Shown: positions 1 through 7,115, counted from the first letter of the stretch. The stretch: 11,264 nucleotides of DNA from Acidimicrobiales bacterium (GCA_023261915.1 JALRFT010000181.1:1-11264); one strand, 5' to 3'. Translations and numbers: made by a program. Notes: generated from the sequence alone by a model not told the origin.

Positions 1-178
1 AGTACCCACAGCGGTCCCGACAGAGCATCGTCAAGGGGATGAACACCTTCGGCGAGTAGGTGATCCGGTTCCCGAACTGGGAGTCGCGCACTGCGGCCGC
101 CGCGGAGAACAGGTCGGCGTCCGACCCGGTGAAGAGGGCACCGAGATGCTCGGGCCACGGTTCCCTCGGTCCAACCAT
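1..178 (-). CDS. fbiC: FO synthase / CofG-type radical SAM enzyme, N-terminal fragment cut by the window edge
   Basis: The reverse strand reads 59 complete codons from ATG at 178 to the window edge. Residues 38-52 read RITYSPKVFIPLTML, followed by C53-x3-C57 and, from the first base of the next codon, probably C60. This CX3CX2C cluster behind TYSxKVFIPLT is the 4Fe-4S/SAM site typical of CofG and of the CofG half of FbiC, which make the 5-deazaflavin chromophore (FO) of coenzyme F420. An in-frame TAG at 188-190 lies four codons upstream, so ATG 178 is the first possible start. There is no Shine-Dalgarno sequence; a TAnnnT box sits 6 nt upstream. Whether this is the fused two-domain FbiC or stand-alone CofG cannot be told from the fragment. 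The N-terminal lead is shorter than in mycobacterial FbiC as I recall it. Confidence 0.85.
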   Translation of the reverse strand, partial: MVGPREPWPEHLGALFTGSDADLFSAAAAVRDSQFGNRITYSPKVFIPLTMLCRDRCGY

Positions 179-190
179 GTCTGGAATCTA
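179..190 (-). promoter_or_regulatory. Candidate -10 box for leaderless fbiC/cofG transcript
   Basis: On the minus strand TAGATT (190-185) is followed by 6 nt (CCAGAC) and then ATG at 178. TAnnnT at this distance puts transcription initiation at or next to the start codon, a common actinobacterial arrangement. There is no purine-rich ribosome binding site in between and no clear -35 hexamer. This suggests the gene has its own promoter rather than depending on readthrough from transaldolase. Confidence 0.45.
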
Positions 191-272
191 GTCCGCCGGT
201 CGGCAAACCCCCGCCGGCCGATGCCGCTGGAACTCGATGCGTCGCCCTTGGGGGAAAGGGGGTGAGGGCCAA
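191..272. other. Intergenic spacer after transaldolase, with weak hairpins
   Basis: This 82-nt gap separates the transaldolase stop from the fbiC/cofG promoter. On the minus strand CCCTT-TCCCCC-AAGGG (259-244) can form a 5-bp stem, and GCCG/CGGC repeats allow other short stems. No T-tract follows, so a classical intrinsic terminator is not supported; termination here, if any, would be of another kind. Confidence 0.3.
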
Positions 273-1367
273 TCAGCTCCGCAGCTGGGCGGCCCTGGTC
301 TCGAGGACGGCCAATAGTTCGTCGAACGACTTGGAGAACGCCGAGACCCCTTCGGCCTCAAGGAGTGTCGTGACCTCGGCGAGATCGACGCCCATGTCGG
401 CAATGGCGGCCAATGTCGCCCTCGCTTCATCGGGGTCCACGTCAATGGTTCGAGCGACCGTGCCGTGATCTTCGAAATCGGCGAGGGTCGCGTCGGGGAT
501 GGTGTTGACGGTGTCGGGCCCGATGAGGGTGTCCACGTAGAGGGTGTCGGGGTAGTCGGGGTTCTTCGTCGAGGTCGATGCCCACAGAGGTCGCTGGACC
601 TGTGCGCCGCGGGCGGCCAGGGCGTCCCAGCGAGGGCCGCTGAAGGCCTCGAGGAATAGTTGGTAGGCAACGCGGGCGTTGGCCACCGCCGCTCGACCCT
701 GGAGTGCCAGAGCTTCGGCAGATCCCACTGCGGCCAGGCGGCGATCCACCTCGGTGTCAACCCGGGAGATGAAAAAGGAGGCGACGGAAGCCACGGCGGA
801 AAGGTCGCCCGATCGCGCCTCAAGACCCTGGAGATAATGCTCGATCACGTCGGCGTACCGCTCGACTGAGAACAGCAGGGTCACGTTCACGCTGATGCCC
901 TCGGTAATGGCGGTGCGGATGGCCGGCAGACCCTCCTGAGTGCCGGGGATCTTCACGAACAGATTGGGGGCACTGATCATCTCGTGGAGATGGCGGGCGG
1001 CGGCAATGGTTCGGTCGGTGTCGTGCGCGAGGTCGGGCGCAACTTCTACCGAGACGAAGCCGTCAACACCGTTACTGGAGTGATAGACGGGGGCGAGGAT
1101 GCCGAGGGCGCTGCGAATGTCTGTCGTGACGAGGTCCCAGTAGGCGTCCTCAATGTCGCCGCCACTACTGACGAGGTCCCCGAACTGCTCGTCGTAGTCA
1201 TCAGTGGACTCGATGGCCTTTTGAAAGATCGTTGGGTTGGAGGTCAAACCACGGACCCCTCGTTCCACCCAACGTTCCAACTCTCCGCTGGTCACCCATC
1301 CTCGCCTGAGGTTGTCGAGCCACGGACTCTGTCCCTGCTCGAGATGGAGATCGTGAAGTCGGCCCAT
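273..1367 (-). CDS. tal: Transaldolase
   Basis: This 364-aa protein fits the long actinobacterial transaldolase class. Transaldolase moves a dihydroxyacetone unit between sedoheptulose 7-phosphate and glyceraldehyde 3-phosphate, in the cytosolic non-oxidative pentose phosphate pathway. LTSNPTIFQKAI (41-52), FVSVEVAPDLAHDT (104-117) and LFVKIPGT (136-143) follow the family pattern; K139 is the predicted Schiff-base lysine. Later ASTSTKNPDY and the DTLIGPDTVNTIP stretch match the C-terminal half of the barrel. I chose ATG 1367 because AGGGAG lies 6 nt upstream. The frame stays open to an ATG at 1412, but those extra residues have no family resemblance. It lies 113 nt downstream of transketolase on the same strand, in a gap with no TA dinucleotide, so co-transcription is likely. 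Confidence 0.93.
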   Translation of the reverse strand: MGRLHDLHLEQGQSPWLDNLRRGWVTSGELERWVERGVRGLTSNPTIFQKAIESTDDYDEQFGDLVSSGGDIEDAYWDLVTTDIRSALGILAPVYHSSNGVDGFVSVEVAPDLAHDTDRTIAAARHLHEMISAPNLFVKIPGTQEGLPAIRTAITEGISVNVTLLFSVERYADVIEHYLQGLEARSGDLSAVASVASFFISRVDTEVDRRLAAVGSAEALALQGRAAVANARVAYQLFLEAFSGPRWDALAARGAQVQRPLWASTSTKNPDYPDTLYVDTLIGPDTVNTIPDATLADFEDHGTVARTIDVDPDEARATLAAIADMGVDLAEVTTLLEAEGVSAFSKSFDELLAVLETRAAQLRS

Positions 1368-1401
1368 GCTGCGCTCCCTGAAAGTCGTGGCCTCTTTGGT
1401 G

Positions 1402-1432
1402 CAGTGTGGCACCCGGCGGCCACAGTGTGGCC
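1402..1432. promoter_or_regulatory. Palindrome plus direct half-site upstream of transaldolase (candidate operator or RNA element)
   Basis: GGCCACAGTGTGGCC at 1418-1432 is a perfect 7+1+7 inverted repeat. Its half, CAGTGTGGC, recurs as a direct copy at 1402-1410, 21 bp (about two helical turns) from the copy at 1423-1431. It lies in the 113-nt transketolase-transaldolase gap, 35-65 nt upstream of the transaldolase start. It could be a protein-binding site. As RNA it could form a 5-bp stem with a 5-nt loop between the two genes. No T-tract follows. Function is inferred only from symmetry and position. Confidence 0.35.
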
Positions 1433-1480
1433 CAGCAGCGAGGCCCAGTGGCCGATCCCCGGGGTGGTGCTGGCTCGAAC

Positions 1481-3460
1481 TCAGCCGAGCACGTCGTTCA
1501 CGGCGCTCACTACTGCGTCGAGGGTGATCCCGAGTTTGGCCATGGCCACATCTCCCGGTGCGGACGAGCCGAACCGGTCGATACCGACGGACCGGTCAGC
1601 CCATCTCGACCACCCGAAGGTTGACCCGGCTTCGACTGAGACCACTGGAGTGCCAGCAGGAAGAACTTCGTTGCGGTACTGGTCATCCTGGGTGATGAAG
1701 AGATCCCACGACGGCATGGAGACGACCCTGGTCGCCACCCCACTGCGGACAAGTTGCTCAGCGGCCTCGACAGCCAACCCGAGTTCAGATCCCGAGGCGG
1801 CCAGCACCACCGCCGGCACCCCCTGAGTGTCACGGAGCACGTACGCGCCTCGTCGGACACCCTCGGCGTTGGCGGTCCCCTCGAGGACCGTCAGGTTCTG
1901 TCGGCTGAGGATGAGTCCCACCGGACCCTCATGTTCCACAGCGACTCGCCAGGCCATCGCTGTCTCATTGGCGTCACCGGGCCGGAGCAGGCACAGGCCT
2001 GGCATGGCTCGCAGCGAAGCGAGCTGTTCGATGGGTTGGTGGGTGGGCCCGTCCTCACCGACCCCGACGGAGTCGTGGCTCCATGAGTAGATGACGTGGG
2101 CGTCACTCAAGGCAGCGAGGCGGACGGCGGGCCGCATGTAGTCGGAGAAGATGAAGAAGGTGCCGCCAACGGGGAGGATGCCTCCGTGCAAGGCCATGCC
2201 GTTCATGGCGGCACCCATGGCGTGCTCGCGGACCCCGTAGTAGAGGAGTCGACCATCGCGGCTGCCCGCACTGAAGGCGTGCTGCCCGCTCACACCGACG
2301 CCAGTGTTCCCCGTGAGGTCGGCTCCGCCGACGAGCAAGCCGGGGACCTGATCCATGAGAGCGTCGAGGCAGTCCTTGGATGCGACCCGGGTGGCGACCT
2401 TCGATCCGGGTTCCCACACCGGCAGCGCTTCGTCCCAGCCGGGCAGTCCACGTCCTTCGAGACATGCGGCAAGCCCATCGCGATCGCCGTCCCAAGTTGC
2501 TGCTCGTTGCTCCCACGCTTCGCGCTCGGCTGCGCCGCGTTCCCCGAAACGTCGGGTGTGGGCGACGACGTCGCTGGGTACCCAGAAGGTCTCCTGAGCG
2601 GGGATACCAAGCAACTCTTTGGTGCGAGCAATCTCATCAGGGTCGAACGGTGAGCCGTGGGCGTCGGGGGTGTCGACGTACTTGGCGGACGGGTGACCGA
2701 TATGGGTCTGCAGTACGACCAGACTCGGACGGTCAGTTACTGCCATGGCCCGTCGGATCGAAGCCTCAAGGGCGTCGAGATCCTCACCAACATCCCCGGG
2801 CTCGTCGACATGCCACCCATAGGAACGGAAGCGACTGGCGGCGTCGTCGGAAAGTGCGAGGTCGGTGGAACCGTCGATTGTGATGCGATTGTCGTCGTAG
2901 ATGACGACAAGACGGCCGAGACCCAGATGACCAGCGAGGCTCGCTGCCTCATGGCTGATGCCCTCCATCAGGTCCCCATCGGAGGCGATCACGAACGTGT
3001 GGTGGTCGAACAGTCCGGGCCCAAACCGCGCTCGGAGCGATTCCTCGGCGACGGCCATGCCGACGGCATTGGCAATTCCTTGGCCGAGTGGACCAGTGGT
3101 GACCTCGACCCCCGGGGTGTGGTGAACCTCGGGGTGCCCGGGGGTGAGGCTGTCCCACTGCCGAAAGTCTCGGAGATCCTCGAGTCCGACGTCGTAGCCC
3201 GTCAGATGCAACATCGAGTACAACAGCACCGAGGCGTGACCACATGACAGGACGAATCGATCTCGATCGGGCCAGTTGGGATCACTGGGGTCGAATCGCA
3301 TGATCCGGCCCCACAAGACGTAGGCAAGGGGGGCCAGCGCCATGGCGGTTCCCGGGTGTCCCGAGTTCGCTGCCCGCGGCATGTCCATGGCCAGGCCCCG
3401 GATGGCGCCAATCGTCCTCGCCGCCACCTCATCGTCGGTGCTCGCCAACCCTTCGTTCAC
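1481..3460 (-). CDS. tkt: Transketolase
   Basis: This thiamine-diphosphate enzyme of 659 aa is close to the usual length of about 660. It transfers two-carbon ketol units in the non-oxidative pentose phosphate pathway. Seen in order: SGHPG (33-37, with H35), HHTPGVEVTTGPLGQG (113-128), the ThDP/Mg motif from S160-D-G-D163 to N191, and the pyrimidine-domain YYGVREHAMGAAMNG (407-421) with catalytic Glu412. SHDSVGVGEDGPTHQP (461-476) carries substrate-binding histidines. The first Gly of the usual GDGD is Ser here, a mild change. The start is GTG at 3460, with GGGAG 5 nt upstream. The gene follows the FIST gene by 46 nt in a TA-free gap and precedes transaldolase, so the three probably share a transcript. 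Confidence 0.95.
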   Translation of the reverse strand: MNEGLASTDDEVAARTIGAIRGLAMDMPRAANSGHPGTAMALAPLAYVLWGRIMRFDPSDPNWPDRDRFVLSCGHASVLLYSMLHLTGYDVGLEDLRDFRQWDSLTPGHPEVHHTPGVEVTTGPLGQGIANAVGMAVAEESLRARFGPGLFDHHTFVIASDGDLMEGISHEAASLAGHLGLGRLVVIYDDNRITIDGSTDLALSDDAASRFRSYGWHVDEPGDVGEDLDALEASIRRAMAVTDRPSLVVLQTHIGHPSAKYVDTPDAHGSPFDPDEIARTKELLGIPAQETFWVPSDVVAHTRRFGERGAAEREAWEQRAATWDGDRDGLAACLEGRGLPGWDEALPVWEPGSKVATRVASKDCLDALMDQVPGLLVGGADLTGNTGVGVSGQHAFSAGSRDGRLLYYGVREHAMGAAMNGMALHGGILPVGGTFFIFSDYMRPAVRLAALSDAHVIYSWSHDSVGVGEDGPTHQPIEQLASLRAMPGLCLLRPGDANETAMAWRVAVEHEGPVGLILSRQNLTVLEGTANAEGVRRGAYVLRDTQGVPAVVLAASGSELGLAVEAAEQLVRSGVATRVVSMPSWDLFITQDDQYRNEVLPAGTPVVSVEAGSTFGWSRWADRSVGIDRFGSSAPGDVAMAKLGITLDAVVSAVNDVLG

Positions 3461-3506
3461 TCCTGCTCCCGCCCGTCACGATCGTTCAGTCAACGTCGGC
3501 CGCACC

Positions 3507-4526
3507 CTAGCCGAGCGTCTCGGGCCCTCCGCGGTGCTTCCCGGCTCCGATGACGATGAGGCCAGCGGCATTTCGTTGCAGGAATGTCGCCCCGCCGATG
3601 GGAGCGAGGAGCGCGTCCACCGGGATCGTCACCGAGGCAGCGATGTCGGCTGGTCGCGGGATCGTCGGGAGAGGCGCATCAGTGACGACCAGCGCGCCCG
3701 CCGCGCCATTGGGGGCGAGTCGGCGGCCGGCGTCGACGAGGTGTTCGTCGAGACTGATGGGGTCGCTGACCTGGAACTGAACGACGGCGCCGAGGGGTAG
3801 GGGATCAGCGGTCACTAGGGCACGGTGGTCCCGCCGGATCCCGAGAATCTCTGTCGTTGCGACATCCGCCGCCCCCCAGTCGATCAATCGCTCGTCAACA
3901 AGTCGTCCAAGAAGCAGGCCCTGGCGGGCAGCGAGGCGATCAGCGACGTCCAGCTCAGCGATCAGCGACTCAAGCCGGTCAACAGCGTCGATTCCGGCCA
4001 GTGCGGTGATGGCGTTCTCTTCGACGCTGGTGATCACCATCGGATCGCCGACGGGTCGCCACTGGGGACAGAGCGTGCCGACTGCCTCGGGAAGATGGGC
4101 TTCCCACCGGGATCCGCTCGACGTCCCGGCGACCAACCCGCCGAACACCTGATGCTGCGGTAGGCGTGGGTGGTCACCGACGCTGGGATCAAGGGGAGCG
4201 GGTCCGAAGAGCAGCGTCACCCCGGCGACCTCGTCAAGGTTGGGGACCGGCGCCGAGGCGCCCGCATGCGCTGCGAACAGGGTGAGCGATGGTTCCAGAT
4301 CATCCTCGCCCCGTGTGGTCGCGAGTGGTTGGCAGAGCGGCTGCAGGGTGGCGTTCAGTGCCTCGAGCGCATTGCCCACCAAGCGACCGTGGGCCCCCTC
4401 GGCGACGAGAACCACGAGATCAGGTCCAACACCGACCCGATCGAGAACCTCGCCGAGGATCTCGCCAAGGGCGGCGGCAGCAAGAGGGTGATGGGACTCA
4501 GACGCCCAACAACGCAGCGACGTCAC
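3507..4526 (-). CDS. Divergent FIST-domain protein (FIST_N + FIST_C), putative small-ligand sensor
   Basis: This 339-aa protein has no transmembrane segment. The N-terminal part, CWASESHHPLAAAALGEILG then PDLVVLVAEGAHG, has the layout of FIST_N proteins. The middle MVITSVEENAITALAGIDAVDRL resembles the segment joining FIST_N to FIST_C. LGAVVQFQVSDPISLDEHL resembles the FIST_C G-x-VQFxVRD pattern. The glycine/cysteine-rich end usual in FIST_C (CAGEIGPVGG-like) is worn down to LLAPIGGATFLQRN, so the ligand site may be altered or lost. FIST domains are proposed to sense small molecules such as amino acids; this protein's ligand is unknown. The GTG start at 4526 overlaps the TGA of the upstream gene (GTGA), implying coupled translation. 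The frame is open further upstream to ATG 4598, but that would bury 72 nt in the preceding gene and add no family-like sequence. Confidence 0.68.
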   Translation of the reverse strand: MTSLRCWASESHHPLAAAALGEILGEVLDRVGVGPDLVVLVAEGAHGRLVGNALEALNATLQPLCQPLATTRGEDDLEPSLTLFAAHAGASAPVPNLDEVAGVTLLFGPAPLDPSVGDHPRLPQHQVFGGLVAGTSSGSRWEAHLPEAVGTLCPQWRPVGDPMVITSVEENAITALAGIDAVDRLESLIAELDVADRLAARQGLLLGRLVDERLIDWGAADVATTEILGIRRDHRALVTADPLPLGAVVQFQVSDPISLDEHLVDAGRRLAPNGAAGALVVTDAPLPTIPRPADIAASVTIPVDALLAPIGGATFLQRNAAGLIVIGAGKHRGGPETLG

Positions 4527-4921
4527 TCGCTGGCAGGGTCCACGGGCGGGAGCAGTGTCAGGGGTACGGAAGTGATCGGACCGAGGTCGATCCGGCACTG
4601 GGCTTCGATCGTGTCGTAGTCGGTAAAGGTCAGCTCGGCCCTGACGAGGCGGTAGTTGAAGCGGCCGGGTTCGACCTGGAGGGGCTGCACGTTGCGGGCG
4701 ACCTGTTCACCGTCCCGCTCGTACACCACCTCGAGTGCTGCGGTGCCGGGATGGTCGAGGGGGCAATGCACGAGAACCACGAGGTGGGGTTCGATGGTCA
4801 CCGGGACCGGTCGCGGTGCAGGCACCGAGAACTGCACACCTCGCAGGTCAAGACGGGTGGAAGGCCCCGGGACCTGACGAACCTCTATGTCGTCAATGAA
4901 GACAGCAGCGAGAATGTTCAT
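4523..4921 (-). CDS. Conserved-looking 132-aa protein of unknown function
   Basis: First gene of the minus-strand run. It is a soluble, beta-strand-rich small protein starting MNILAAVFIDDIEVRQ and ending in a proline-rich tail. It has no signal peptide, membrane segment or metal-binding motif that I can see. The size and the opening (residues 1-17, then a long strand-turn-strand body) loosely recall the DUF6941-type actinobacterial proteins, but this is a weak impression. It is translationally coupled to the FIST gene through GTGA at 4523-4526, which suggests the two products act together. ATG 4921 has no ribosome binding site but lies 7 nt after a TAnnnT box, consistent with a leaderless operon head. 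Confidence 0.75.
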   Translation of the reverse strand: MNILAAVFIDDIEVRQVPGPSTRLDLRGVQFSVPAPRPVPVTIEPHLVVLVHCPLDHPGTAALEVVYERDGEQVARNVQPLQVEPGRFNYRLVRAELTFTDYDTIEAQCRIDLGPITSVPLTLLPPVDPASE

Positions 4922-4934
4922 GGCCGAGAGACTA
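4922..4934 (-). promoter_or_regulatory. Candidate -10 box for leaderless minus-strand operon
   Basis: Read on the minus strand, TAGTCT (4934-4929) is followed by 7 nt (CTCGGCC) and then ATG 4921. This spacing places the transcript start at the start codon. No convincing -35 box is seen. It would drive the unknown gene, FIST, transketolase and transaldolase. Confidence 0.42.
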
Positions 4935-4967
4935 CCGGCGTGCGATCTGACCGCCGGACGAAGGCTC

Positions 4968-4980
4968 TAGGGTTGCGGGC
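4968..4980 (+). promoter_or_regulatory. Candidate -10 box for leaderless acyl-CoA synthetase operon
   Basis: TAGGGT (4968-4973) is followed by 7 nt and then GTG 4981. CTGACC at 4947-4952 is a possible poor -35 (15-bp spacing). There is no Shine-Dalgarno sequence before GTG 4981. Together with the opposing box this makes a compact 59-bp divergent promoter. Confidence 0.42.
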
Positions 4981-5646
4981 GTGACGACCCCGAGCGGTGC
5001 GACCTCCCGGACGCTGTCCGAAGCGGAATCAAAGAAGTTCCTCGGCGCAGTCGGGCTGCCATTGCTGTCCGAGCACCTCGCGACCGACCCCGAAGCAGCG
5101 GGACAGGCAGCGACGGCGATGGGTTTCCCCGTGGTCGCCAAACTCTGTGGTGAGGGCATTGCCCACAAGACCGAGCGAGGTCTCGTGCGGTTAGGACTTG
5201 GGGACGAGGAGGCGGTGCGGCAGGCCGCCTCGGAGCTACTCGCCGAAGCCCGCGATGAGGACGGCGCCGTGTCGGTGCTTGTCGCCCCCATGGTTCGAGG
5301 ATCTCGTGAACTCATCGCCGGTGTGTCGAGAGACCCCCAGTTCGGCTTCACGGTGATGATCGGCATTGGGGGCGTCTTCGCCGAGGCTCTCGGTGATGTT
5401 TCCCTTCGACTGCTCCCCATCACGAGACTTGACGCCGAGGAGATGCTGGAGGACCTCAGCAGCCAGGTACTACTCGGTCCATTTCGAGGTGAGCCGGCGA
5501 TCGATCGAGCTGCAGTTGCCGAGGTGCTGTTGGCCCTGTCGGAAGTTGTGGAGCGCCACCCCGAGGTTGTCTCCGTTGATCTCAACCCACTGATCATCGT
5601 CGACGGCCGTCCGATCGCCGTCGACGCCCTCGTGGAGGTTGAGTAA
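4981..5646 (+). CDS. NDP-forming acyl-CoA synthetase, beta (ATP-grasp) subunit
   Basis: This 221-aa ATP-grasp_5 protein has the size of the separate beta subunit of ADP-forming acetate-CoA ligase (ACD). That enzyme interconverts acyl-CoA + NDP + Pi and acid + CoA + NTP. FPVVAKLCGEGIAHKTERG (49-67) contains the ATP-grasp lysine K54 and the conserved H62-K63 of the beta phosphohistidine region. The glycine turn GIGGVFAEALGDVSLRLLPI (128-147) and VDLNPLI (199-205, Mg-ligand type D/N) complete the fold. GTG 4981 was chosen because a TAnnnT box lies 7 nt upstream and the SEAESKKFL helix follows at the usual distance. It precedes the alpha subunit with a 1-nt TAATG overlap. The acyl substrate cannot be read from sequence. 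Confidence 0.88.
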   Translation: MTTPSGATSRTLSEAESKKFLGAVGLPLLSEHLATDPEAAGQAATAMGFPVVAKLCGEGIAHKTERGLVRLGLGDEEAVRQAASELLAEARDEDGAVSVLVAPMVRGSRELIAGVSRDPQFGFTVMIGIGGVFAEALGDVSLRLLPITRLDAEEMLEDLSSQVLLGPFRGEPAIDRAAVAEVLLALSEVVERHPEVVSVDLNPLIIVDGRPIAVDALVEVE

Positions 5647-7112
5647 TGACGACGGGCACCGATCGATTCGAACGGTTGTTCAACCCGCGGGGGGTGGTCG
5701 TCGTTGGTGCCTCCACCCACCCGGGGAAATTCGGGTTCGTGGCACTCCACAACATTTTGGCGAACGGCTACGAGGGCAAGGTCTTCGCGACCAATCGCGA
5801 GGGTGCCGAGATCCTCGGAATCACGACGTTGACCTCCTTGGCCGACCTCCCCGCTGGTGAGGTTGATCTCGCCTTCGTATGCACTCCTGCGGCCTCGAAC
5901 CCTGAAGTCTTGGGCGAACTCGCTGAGCGTGGCGTCACTGCCGCCTTCATCGCGTCGGCGGGCTACGGGGAGGCGGGGGAGGAGGGCCGTCAGGCCCAGG
6001 ATGCGCTCGTTGCTACCGCAGTCGAGCTCGGAATGACCATCGTGGGTCCCAACGGGCAGGGGCTGGTCTCGACGCCGGCGTCGCTCTGTGCCCAGATCGT
6101 GGCGCCCTTCCCGCCCTCGGGCCGCATCGGCATCGTCAGCCAATCCGGAAACCTCGTGTCCTCGTTCATGAACTACGCCGTAGCTTCAGGTGTCGGGGTG
6201 AGCCGGGCGATATCAGTGGGGAATGCCGCCATGCTCGGGGTGGCCGATGTCCTGGGTTACCTCGCCGACGACCCCGAGACGTCGGTGGCGCTGGTCTACG
6301 TCGAGGGCATCGAGGATGGCCGAGACTTCTTCGACGCCCTCCGGTACACCTGTGAGCGAATGCCTGTGGTGGTGGTGAAGGGCGGCGCCACGGCCGGGGG
6401 AAGTAGGGCAGCGGCGAGCCATACCGGTTCGATGGCCACTGATGACCGGGTATTTGACGGTATGTGTCGCCAGGCCGGCGCCACCCGGGTGGCGACCATC
6501 GAAGAGGCCTTCGACACCGCCGCGTGTTTTGCCACCCAGCCGCTGCCAGCAGGACCCAAGGTCGTGGTCATGACCACTGTTGGCGGATGGGGGGTGATGA
6601 CTGCCGACGCCATGGCGGCAACCTCTCTCGAGCTGGTCGGCCTACCCGCTGATCTCCGGGAGGGCCTCGACGGATTGCTGCCACCGCGCTGGAGTCGGAA
6701 CAACCCGATCGATCTGGCTGGGGGAGAGACGAAGGACACCATCCCGGCGGTGCTCGATCTGCTGGCTGATCACCCGGCGGTGGACAGTGTGATCGTCCTC
6801 GGTGTCGGGATCCAGGCCAATCAGGGTCGTATGGAGCGAGACGGACCCTTCTTCCCGGACTGGGGGCTGGAGCGGATCGTGGGATTTCACGACCGTCAGG
6901 ATCGTCGGTACGCCGAGGCGGCGGCGCGTTGCTCAGCGGCGGCCGGCAAACCGTTCCTCGTTGCCACTGAGTTGGCCGTCGCCGATCCTGACAACGCCGC
7001 TGTCGAGGGGGTCCGAGATGTCGGGCAGTACTGCTTCGCTTCTTCCCAGCGCGCTGTTCAGAGCCTCGCCCATCTGTGGGCGTACGCCCGGTGGCGGCAA
7101 CGACGGGCGTAG
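5646..7112 (+). CDS. NDP-forming acyl-CoA synthetase, alpha (CoA-binding) subunit
   Basis: 488 aa. An N-terminal CoA-binding Rossmann domain (VVVVGASTHPGKFG, 17-30) is followed by GPNGQG (134-139) and the succinyl-CoA-ligase-like motif GIVSQSGN (162-169). RAAASHTGSM (254-263) contains H259, the predicted phosphohistidine. A second ligase-type domain has MTTVGGWGVMTADA (309-322) and RNNPIDLAGGET (351-362). The beta subunit sits directly upstream, so the pair should form the alpha/beta enzyme of acyl-CoA/acid interconversion with ATP or GTP. The Cys usually found in GPNC is Gly136 here. ATG 5646 shares its A with the TAA of the beta gene (TAATG). In this arrangement the enzyme would be cytosolic and could run in either direction; the substrate is not predictable. 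Confidence 0.88.
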   Translation: MTTGTDRFERLFNPRGVVVVGASTHPGKFGFVALHNILANGYEGKVFATNREGAEILGITTLTSLADLPAGEVDLAFVCTPAASNPEVLGELAERGVTAAFIASAGYGEAGEEGRQAQDALVATAVELGMTIVGPNGQGLVSTPASLCAQIVAPFPPSGRIGIVSQSGNLVSSFMNYAVASGVGVSRAISVGNAAMLGVADVLGYLADDPETSVALVYVEGIEDGRDFFDALRYTCERMPVVVVKGGATAGGSRAAASHTGSMATDDRVFDGMCRQAGATRVATIEEAFDTAACFATQPLPAGPKVVVMTTVGGWGVMTADAMAATSLELVGLPADLREGLDGLLPPRWSRNNPIDLAGGETKDTIPAVLDLLADHPAVDSVIVLGVGIQANQGRMERDGPFFPDWGLERIVGFHDRQDRRYAEAAARCSAAAGKPFLVATELAVADPDNAAVEGVRDVGQYCFASSQRAVQSLAHLWAYARWRQRRA

Positions 7113-7115
7113 ATC

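Noticed and set aside
191..272. Rho-independent terminator after transaldolase
   Set aside because: Only short GC stems with no T-tract. Kept as a low-confidence spacer note, not called as a terminator.
188..823. 211-codon minus-strand frame overlapping the end of transaldolase
   Set aside because: Pro/Ser/Arg-rich shadow in another frame of the same strand. The transaldolase frame holds the family motifs.
1368..1480. Separate promoter for transaldolase
   Set aside because: The whole gap has no TA dinucleotide on either strand, so a TAnnnT -10 box cannot occur there.
984..1826. 280-codon plus-strand frame over transaldolase and transketolase
   Set aside because: It runs through the end of tkt, the tkt-tal gap and the start of tal. 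The opposite strand carries unmistakable family motifs, so this is a shadow.
2096..2653. 185-codon plus-strand frame inside transketolase
   Set aside because: Antisense to the ThDP-enzyme core, with no recognisable motif and no ribosome binding site.
4932..6143. 403-codon open frame on the minus strand opposite the acyl-CoA synthetase genes
   Set aside because: It crosses the divergent promoter and two well-supported genes. Its product is low-complexity Ser/Thr/Arg-rich sequence with no domain pattern, as expected from antisense frames in high-GC codon use.
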